Source of the DNA: Gammaproteobacteria bacterium
Lineage (GTDB): Bacteria > Pseudomonadota > Gammaproteobacteria > Arenicellales > UBA868
DNA: 38,816 nucleotides
NCBI GenBank assembly: GCA_012960345.1
Contig: DUBL01000035.1
Span: 1-38,816 of the forward strand
Direction of reading: 5' to 3'
Positions within the stretch are counted from its first letter, which is position 1. Every line of letters starts with the position of its first letter. The notes under the pieces are model-generated. The model saw only the letters and a list, made by a program, of their open reading frames with translations, was not told the DNA's origin and did not search any database. Below, in pieces: positions 33,915 through 38,816 of the stretch. Position numbers and translations under genes: made by a program.

Positions 33915-34765
33915 TGGCCCTGCAGGCTGAGGCCCAGCCGTTAATCACACATTTTGGTCTCAGATGCGAGTCCCCAATGGGTATGTTTCGCATCTATCGA
34001 AGCGAATCCATGGCGCTTGTCGTCTCTGGAGTCGGGAAATCATTATCAGCTGCGGCAACTGGTTACCTTTGTGGATGCAGTGATGGGTGGCGGAATGCAC
34101 CATGGATTAATATCGGTATTGCCGGTCACCGGAATGTTGACGTCGGTGAGTTAATTGTAGCTAACAAGATTGTCGATCAATCCACGGCCCACAGTTGGTA
34201 TCCACCACAGCTTGTTTCGAATGTAGTTAATTCGACATTAATTACAGTCGATAAACCGGAAGAAAGCTATCCAGAAAGAGCGGCCTATGACATGGAAGCA
34301 GCGGGATTCTTCCCCTCGGCCACTCGATGCAGCACTGGAGAATTGGTCCAGAGTATTAAAGTCATTTCCGACAATCCACACCAGTCGATCGCGTCGTTGA
34401 ATGCTCGATCTATAGAACAATTAATAACAAAGAATCTGAGCGAAATAGAACAGTTCATCAATCGACTGAGCGAACTGTCGATTGAGATCAAAGTGTTGCC
34501 ACACAATGGAAGTCTTCCTGAATCATGGGCGAAACGCTGGTCCTTTAGCGTTACGCAGGGCCATCGTTTGCGCCGATTGCTACAGCGCTGGAAGGTGTTA
34601 ATTGGCGATGGAGAAACCCTTGATTCTGTCTTGGGTGCTTGCAAAGATGGCGCCGCGGTATTGACGGCGCTTGAAGCGCGTTTGAATGCTGAAAAACCCA
34701 CCTACCGTCGGTCTTTGCTGGTCGGGCCCCGGGCAAGTTCTCTGCCTGACGTGCAATCGCAATGA
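33902..34765 (+). CDS. Nucleoside-phosphorylase/nucleosidase-like protein with C-terminal extension
   Basis: The first about 190 residues resemble the PNP_UDP (nucleoside phosphorylase / MTA-SAH nucleosidase) fold: VVALQAEAQPL, VVSGVGKSLSAAATGYL, INIGIAGHRNVDVGEL, the ribose-binding YDMEAAGF (129-136) and catalytic-acid KVISDN (153-158). The last 95 residues are helical, basic and unlike the family. This would cleave or form an N-glycosidic bond. The start is GTG 33902, inside the end of the glycosyltransferase, and it overlaps the radical SAM gene by 4 bases (ATGA). Hopanoid HpnG is a related phosphorylase, but the neighbours here differ from the hpn set. Confidence 0.75.
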   Translation: MFLVVALQAEAQPLITHFGLRCESPMGMFRIYRSESMALVVSGVGKSLSAAATGYLCGCSDGWRNAPWINIGIAGHRNVDVGELIVANKIVDQSTAHSWYPPQLVSNVVNSTLITVDKPEESYPERAAYDMEAAGFFPSATRCSTGELVQSIKVISDNPHQSIASLNARSIEQLITKNLSEIEQFINRLSELSIEIKVLPHNGSLPESWAKRWSFSVTQGHRLRRLLQRWKVLIGDGETLDSVLGACKDGAAVLTALEARLNAEKPTYRRSLLVGPRASSLPDVQSQ

Positions 34766-35820
34766 TCGACACGCTTTACATCGAACAGGCGATTGCAACG
34801 CATCCTCGAGTGCGCGAGATCGGTTTGCGATTTCCAAGTGCCAATCAAGTGATGTGTGAGCGCTACGGCGCAGTGTTCAATCGCAAGAGTCAGAATTTCC
34901 GGCTCCAGAAAAAAAATCCCTCACTGATTCTCGCCGATAAATTTGACAATCATGTTTTAGAGACGCCGGAGGGTTATGGAATAGGAGGAAGAAACAACTA
35001 TTACTTCGCTCATATGCTCAACTGTATTTACGATTGCCGTTACTGCTTCTTGCAGGGCATGTACCGTTCTGCGCATTACGTGCTGTTTGTTAACTATGAT
35101 GAGTTTTTTAGCGCGATGGATGCAAAGTTGATGGCCCACGACGGCGAGGATGTCTGGTTTTTTTCTGGTTATGATTGTGACAGTTTGGCGCTTGACCCTC
35201 TGACTGGCTTCGCGGAGCACTTGCTGTCGTATCTTGAGACGAGACCGCATGCAATGGTTGAGTTGCGCACCAAGAGCACACAGATTCGGGCACTGCTTGG
35301 ACAAGCGCCGTTGTCCAATGTAATCGTTGCCTTCAGTCTTACACCCGAACCCGCTGCTGTCGCGCTTGAGCATAAGGCGCCTAGTGTGGCCAAACGAATC
35401 AACGCGATGACGCAGTTAGCCCAAAATGGCTGGCGTCTGGGATTGCGTTTTGACCCATTGCTCGACGACGTTCGTTTTGAAGAGCACTACCAATCATTAT
35501 TTCGAGACATCTTTGATCGAATCGATCCCGCCTGTATTCATTCGATCACCATCGGGCCCTTTAGAATGCCAGGTTCCTTCTTTAGCAACGTTGTCCGCCT
35601 TTATCCTGATGAACCCTTGCTCGCTGGCTCGTTCGCGAACCGTGATGGCTTGATCACCTATCCCAAGGAGCGAGAGGCCGCGATGTTGGCGTTTTGCCTT
35701 GATGAACTTCGAGTCCATGTGTCAGGCGACAAGATTTTTAGCTGCGCTGTTGATGGCCGAGACACAGTGCGCGCGGATACGGAATCGATAAACCTCGGCT
35801 TTCGTTCCAGTTCGCATTAA
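34762..35820 (+). CDS. Spore-photoproduct-lyase-like radical SAM protein
   Basis: A 352-residue radical SAM protein resembling SplB, which repairs the thymine dimer of bacterial spores. The iron-sulfur motif is Cys88-x3-Cys92-x2-Cys95 in NCIYDCRYCFLQG; the C-x3-C-x2-C spacing and FLQ after it are SPL-like. Cys139 in SGYDCDSLALDPLTG lies 44 residues after Cys95, the same distance as between Cys97 and the H-donor Cys141 of Bacillus subtilis SPL. MVELRTKST and the N-terminal helical part also fit. The gene overlaps both the phosphorylase-like gene upstream and the SDR downstream (1 base, TAATG). The window shows no sign of a spore-former, so its true substrate is open. Confidence 0.83.
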   Translation: MIDTLYIEQAIATHPRVREIGLRFPSANQVMCERYGAVFNRKSQNFRLQKKNPSLILADKFDNHVLETPEGYGIGGRNNYYFAHMLNCIYDCRYCFLQGMYRSAHYVLFVNYDEFFSAMDAKLMAHDGEDVWFFSGYDCDSLALDPLTGFAEHLLSYLETRPHAMVELRTKSTQIRALLGQAPLSNVIVAFSLTPEPAAVALEHKAPSVAKRINAMTQLAQNGWRLGLRFDPLLDDVRFEEHYQSLFRDIFDRIDPACIHSITIGPFRMPGSFFSNVVRLYPDEPLLAGSFANRDGLITYPKEREAAMLAFCLDELRVHVSGDKIFSCAVDGRDTVRADTESINLGFRSSSH

Positions 35821-36545
35821 TGAGTGCGAAAAGAAAAATGCTCTTGACCGGTGCCGGCGGCGGTATTGGACGCAGTATCGCTACCTTATTGCTATCAAGT
35901 GATTGGCGAATAGTCGGCGTGGGGCGCGATCCAGCTCGGCCTGGATTTAGCCAGAAGGAATTCTCTCAGGCGACGATTGATCTATCTGACCTCGAGCATT
36001 TACCTGAACAGTTGCGGTTGTTAGCGAGCGAACACGAGGATATCGACAGCGTTGTCTGTGCTGCGGGGGTTGGTCGGTTTGGCTCGTTAGAAGAATTCTC
36101 TTACCAGCAAATTCGCGAGTTAATTGACATCAATTTAACCAGTCAACTCTATGTGGTGCGTGCGTTTCTACCGCTGCTCAAGCGCCGTGGCAGGGGAGAT
36201 GTGGTCTTGATCGGCTCTGAGGCCGCGTTAGCAGGAGGTGCGCGGGGCGCTGTATATAGTGCGACTAAATTTGCCTTGCGTGGATTTTGTCAATCGTTGC
36301 GGCAGGAATCTGCCGCTGCCGGTATCCGAGTAACCCTGATTAATCCGGGTATGGTGCGCACTGATTTTTTTGACCAACTTGATTTCGAACCAGGCGAAGA
36401 CCTGGCCCATGCCATTGTTCCCGAAGATATTGCAGTCGCGGTGAAAATGGTGCTCAGTGCACGAGCGGAAACAGTGTTTGACGAGATTAATCTCTCGCCA
36501 TTGAAAAAAGTAGTAAGGCGAAAACACAGGGCACCCAAGCCCTGA
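35820..36545 (+). CDS. SDR family oxidoreductase coupled to the SPL-like gene
   Basis: A classical short-chain dehydrogenase/reductase of 241 residues. Unlike the SDR at 4169, its catalytic residues are intact: cofactor motif TGAGGGIG, CAAGVG (NNAG equivalent), GSEAA with the Ser, and YSATK with Tyr and Lys. It thus probably reduces a ketone or oxidises an alcohol with NAD(P). The ATG overlaps the radical SAM stop (TAATG), indicating coupled translation. The basic tail (KKVVRRKHRAPKP) is unusual and could bind nucleic acid or an acidic partner. The gene ends 35 bases before the convergent Bcr/CflA gene; no clear terminator is present between them. Confidence 0.88.
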   Translation: MSAKRKMLLTGAGGGIGRSIATLLLSSDWRIVGVGRDPARPGFSQKEFSQATIDLSDLEHLPEQLRLLASEHEDIDSVVCAAGVGRFGSLEEFSYQQIRELIDINLTSQLYVVRAFLPLLKRRGRGDVVLIGSEAALAGGARGAVYSATKFALRGFCQSLRQESAAAGIRVTLINPGMVRTDFFDQLDFEPGEDLAHAIVPEDIAVAVKMVLSARAETVFDEINLSPLKKVVRRKHRAPKP

Positions 36546-36580
36546 CAGCGGTGTTCGTTTGATGGTGGTTTGTTCTTTCA

Positions 36581-37780
36581 TTACTCAGTGCCTTTGCGTG
36601 GTTCTCTGATCAAGCTGAGACAAAGGCCAAGAGCCGTCAGTGACATTACTGCAATAACAAGGCACATAGGTCCTGCGGAACCGTCATGAAGCAGGCCCAC
36701 CGCAGTACCGACCAGTGCCCCGATCAGCATCTGGATAAACCCAAAGGTTGCTGCAGCCGTCCCGGCGATATCTGAAAACGGCTGTAATGTGCAGCTGATC
36801 GCATTGGCGCCGATGATACCGATGCTGCCAACAACGAAAAAAAGCGGCACTACAATGTGCCACAGTTGACCTGGTACTGAGGCAGACCACAGCAGAACGG
36901 TTGCTGCCAGTGCCATGACACACACGCCAATCCGTAGCATTAAAAGGGGTCCGGCATGGAGCACAACACGACTGTTAATGAAAGCTGCAATCATGATGCC
37001 AACAATGTTGGTACTGAAGAAATAGCCGTAATGCTCAGCGGGCACTGCGTAAATCTCGATAAAAACAAAGGGTGAGCCGGCGAGGTACGCAAAGAACGCG
37101 CCGAAGGCGAATGCCCCGGTCAGGATGCAGCCTAGACTGTAACGGTTGCCGAGTACGCGCGCGTACCCGCCAAGCAATGTAGTCAGATGGGTGGTGGTTC
37201 GCTTTTGTGGTGGCAGTGACTCATTTACTTTGAAAAAAGTCAGAGCGATGCAAGTGACACCCAATAAGGCGAGAACGAGAAAGATGCTTTGCCAGTGAAA
37301 TCGGGTGAGTAGCTGGCCGCCAATGATCGGAGCTAAAAGCGGGGTGATTAGCATGGCCAGGTTAATCAGAGATTGTGCGCTGGCAGCCTGATTGCCACGA
37401 TAAAGGTCACGTACGATAGCCCGGGCGACGACGCCCCCCACGCCGGCACCCAGCGCTTGGAGCACGCGTAATCCGATCAGCTGGGGGATTGACTCGGCCA
37501 TGGCGCAAGCCAGACTGGCAAGAACAAACAGTAGCAGGCCACCCAGAAGGACTGTTCGCCGCCCCAGCGCGTCTGACAAAGGGCCATAGACCAGCTGACT
37601 GAAGGCCATGCCGAGGAAAAATGCGCTAAGCGTGAACTGGGCGCCGCCAGCGGGGCCTGGTAGCTGTTCAGCTAAGGAAGGCAGCGCGGGAAGATACATA
37701 TCGATTGATGCCGCCCCTAAAGCAGACAGTGCGCCCAGCGTAAGGATTAGGGTGCGCCGGTCAAATGGGACCGCTTGCAT
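36581..37780 (-). CDS. Bcr/CflA family drug-resistance MFS exporter
   Basis: A twelve-helix exporter of the Bcr/CflA branch of the MFS, pumping out antibiotics or metabolites. Typical features are LGALSALGAASIDMYLPALPSLA in helix 1, AFSQLVYGPLSDALGRRTVLLGGL between helices 2 and 3, VVARAIVRDLYRG and LAPIIGGQLL. ATG 37780 gives 399 residues, normal for the family. The LysR stop overlaps the upstream TTG (37786), leaving two bases between LysR stop and this ATG, so the regulator and exporter are co-transcribed from a promoter upstream of LysR. Confidence 0.92.
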   Translation of the reverse strand: MQAVPFDRRTLILTLGALSALGAASIDMYLPALPSLAEQLPGPAGGAQFTLSAFFLGMAFSQLVYGPLSDALGRRTVLLGGLLLFVLASLACAMAESIPQLIGLRVLQALGAGVGGVVARAIVRDLYRGNQAASAQSLINLAMLITPLLAPIIGGQLLTRFHWQSIFLVLALLGVTCIALTFFKVNESLPPQKRTTTHLTTLLGGYARVLGNRYSLGCILTGAFAFGAFFAYLAGSPFVFIEIYAVPAEHYGYFFSTNIVGIMIAAFINSRVVLHAGPLLMLRIGVCVMALAATVLLWSASVPGQLWHIVVPLFFVVGSIGIIGANAISCTLQPFSDIAGTAAATFGFIQMLIGALVGTAVGLLHDGSAGPMCLVIAVMSLTALGLCLSLIREPRKGTE

Positions 37781-37782
37781 CG

Positions 37783-38691
37783 TCAAGCTATGCTCGCCTC
37801 GGCAATTAACCAGCGCCGAAAAGCGGCGACTGGGTGTTCTTCGAGGCGGTCACGGCGTGTCAGGGCGTAATACCCGAATTGTCCTGGATAGGGTTGGGAA
37901 AATGGTTGCACTAATCGGCCATTGGCGAGTTCATCCTCAACCACCAACGTTGGCATTAATGCCACGCCCTGTCCTGCAAGTACGGCCTGCATGGTGAAGT
38001 TCGGTGAGGTGAAATGAGGGCCGCGGTGCGGATTGATCTGCGTGATCCCGTTGGCTAGCAGCCATTCCTCCCAGGTTGGCCAGTCAGGATCCTCTGATGG
38101 GGAATCGAAGTGAATGAGAGTGTGCCGAATGAGTTGGCTGGTCGATTTCAGCGGAGGATCGCTGTGCAACAGAGCGGGGCTACAGACAGGGATGACCTGT
38201 TGAGCCAGCAAGTGATCGACTTGAAGCCCTGGATAGTTACCTTGGCCAAACCGTATGGCCACTTCCACAGCCTCTCTAGCGGGGTCGACCGCTTCCAAGG
38301 ACGGGTCGATGCGGACTTGGATGCCAGGGTGTTCGTTCCTGAAATCGACGATGCGTGGGATTAGCCATTTGGCCCCGAATGCAGGCGGCGCGCTGATTGT
38401 GAGACTTTCCCAGTCAGACTGAGACTGAACCCGTTCGACGGCAGCGCTCAGGTTGGCAAATCCCCGCCGAATACCAGGCAACAGGACCTGACCGGCCTCG
38501 GTTAATTGCAGCGATCGGTTCAGGCGGTGAAACAGTTTCACACCCAGTGTCTCATCCAGTGATTTGATCTGGTGAGAAATGGCGGCGGGCGTTACATGTA
38601 GTTCGCTGGCCGCTTTAGAGAAGCTGAGGGCTCGTCCTGCAACCTCAAAAGCCCGTAGCGCATTCAGTGGCGGCATGCGTGATGGAGTCAT
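37783..38691 (-). CDS. LysR family transcriptional regulator (GcvA-like)
   Basis: A 302-residue LysR-type regulator. The N-terminal winged helix-turn-helix (about residues 8-66) shows LNALRAFEVAGRALSFSKAASELHVTPAAISHQIKSLDETLGVKLFHR, close to GcvA. The C-terminal effector domain starts near residue 93 (LTISAPPAFGAKWLIPRI). GcvA-like regulators commonly control a divergent gene plus themselves. Here the regulator lies 116 bases from the divergent gene beginning at 38808 and upstream of the exporter, so both may be targets. ATG 38691 is used; ATG 38676 is an alternative. The inducer is unknown. Confidence 0.93.
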   Translation of the reverse strand: MTPSRMPPLNALRAFEVAGRALSFSKAASELHVTPAAISHQIKSLDETLGVKLFHRLNRSLQLTEAGQVLLPGIRRGFANLSAAVERVQSQSDWESLTISAPPAFGAKWLIPRIVDFRNEHPGIQVRIDPSLEAVDPAREAVEVAIRFGQGNYPGLQVDHLLAQQVIPVCSPALLHSDPPLKSTSQLIRHTLIHFDSPSEDPDWPTWEEWLLANGITQINPHRGPHFTSPNFTMQAVLAGQGVALMPTLVVEDELANGRLVQPFSQPYPGQFGYYALTRRDRLEEHPVAAFRRWLIAEASIA

Positions 38692-38807
38692 AGATTAGAA
38701 ATTATAAACTGAAATCAAAAAGATATCGTTTGATAGGTGAGAAATAACCCATATATTACATTAACTTCCATAAACAATCTTTGAAAATATACTAAAGGAA
38801 AACTAAT
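38692..38807 (+). promoter_or_regulatory. AT-rich divergent promoter region at LysR gene
   Basis: This gap is clearly richer in A and T than its surroundings. A plausible plus-strand promoter is TTGATA at 38730-38735 and TATATT at 38752-38757, spacing 16. LysR-type sites of the T-N11-A kind can be drawn in several registers, so I do not choose one. AAAGGAA at 38794-38800 is the ribosome site of the next gene. Confidence 0.5.
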
Positions 38808-38816
38808 ATGACGTCT
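38808..38816 (+). CDS. First codons of a divergent gene, cut by window end
   Basis: ATG 38808 (Met-Thr-Ser) follows an AAAGGAA ribosome site 7 bases upstream and a candidate promoter, and is divergent from the LysR gene. Only three codons are in the window, so no function can be given; it is the expected target of the LysR regulator. Confidence 0.5.

Noticed and set aside
33024..36545. Hopanoid (hpn) gene cluster because of glycosyltransferase, phosphorylase and radical SAM genes
   Set aside because: The radical SAM protein has SPL rather than HpnH features, and no squalene-hopene cyclase or HpnC/D/E genes are present.

Overview
This window is one contiguous piece of a bacterial chromosome, densely packed with about 37 protein genes and no rRNA, tRNA, IS element, phage or CRISPR array that I can recognise. 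The gene families (Bcr/CflA and other MFS exporters, a GcvA-like LysR regulator, DMT permease, Tat-dependent dipeptide ABC system, TauD-type dioxygenase, DddQ-like cupin, CaiB-type CoA transferase) and the moderately GC-rich base composition (judged by eye) suggest a free-living, probably marine, proteobacterium specialised in scavenging small organic compounds. I cannot place it below phylum level from sequence alone.

Layout. (1) 1-3226: end of a DMT permease, an M20 peptidase and a family-2 glycosyltransferase, all on the plus strand. (2) 3236-6382: a PHP-type phosphatase, a catalytically atypical SDR, the joined head and tail of a deleted SDR gene, and an MFS transporter. (3) 6533-11685: a RidA protein, an unrecognised protein built of two copies of one domain, the E1-alpha and E1-beta subunits of a thiamine-pyrophosphate (TPP) dehydrogenase, and a separate acetolactate-synthase-like TPP enzyme. 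(4) 11741-16772: amidase, divergent hydantoinase/carbamoylase-type amidohydrolase, a peptide deformylase overlapping a DMSP-lyase-like cupin, a DoxX-like membrane protein and a YczE/YitT-type membrane protein. (5) 17184-21823: metallophosphoesterase, DUF167 protein, SMP-30-type lactonase, HMG-CoA-lyase-type aldolase and a family III CoA transferase. (6) 21866-25645, minus strand: an unrecognised 456-residue protein, a Mug-type DNA glycosylase with an extra N-terminal domain, a TauD-type dioxygenase and a degenerate nuclease-like lipoprotein. (7) 26046-31501: a complete peptide/opine-class ABC importer preceded by a structured leader and containing an internal hairpin after the binding-protein gene. 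(8) 31671-36545: an operon of MFS transporter, glycosyltransferase, nucleoside-phosphorylase-like protein, spore-photoproduct-lyase-like radical SAM enzyme and SDR, the last four overlapping. (9) 36581-38691: Bcr/CflA exporter and LysR regulator, with the first codons of a divergent gene at the window end.

Together the region reads as uptake (ABC, DMT, MFS) plus hydrolysis of amides and peptides (M20, amidase, carbamoylase), 2-oxo acid and acyl-CoA breakdown (TPP enzymes, lyase, CoA transferase) and detoxification (RidA). The most unusual parts are the phosphorylase / SPL-like radical SAM / SDR module at 33902-36545, the two-fold repeated unknown protein at 7037-7876, and the coupled deformylase and DddQ-like pair at 14642-15755.
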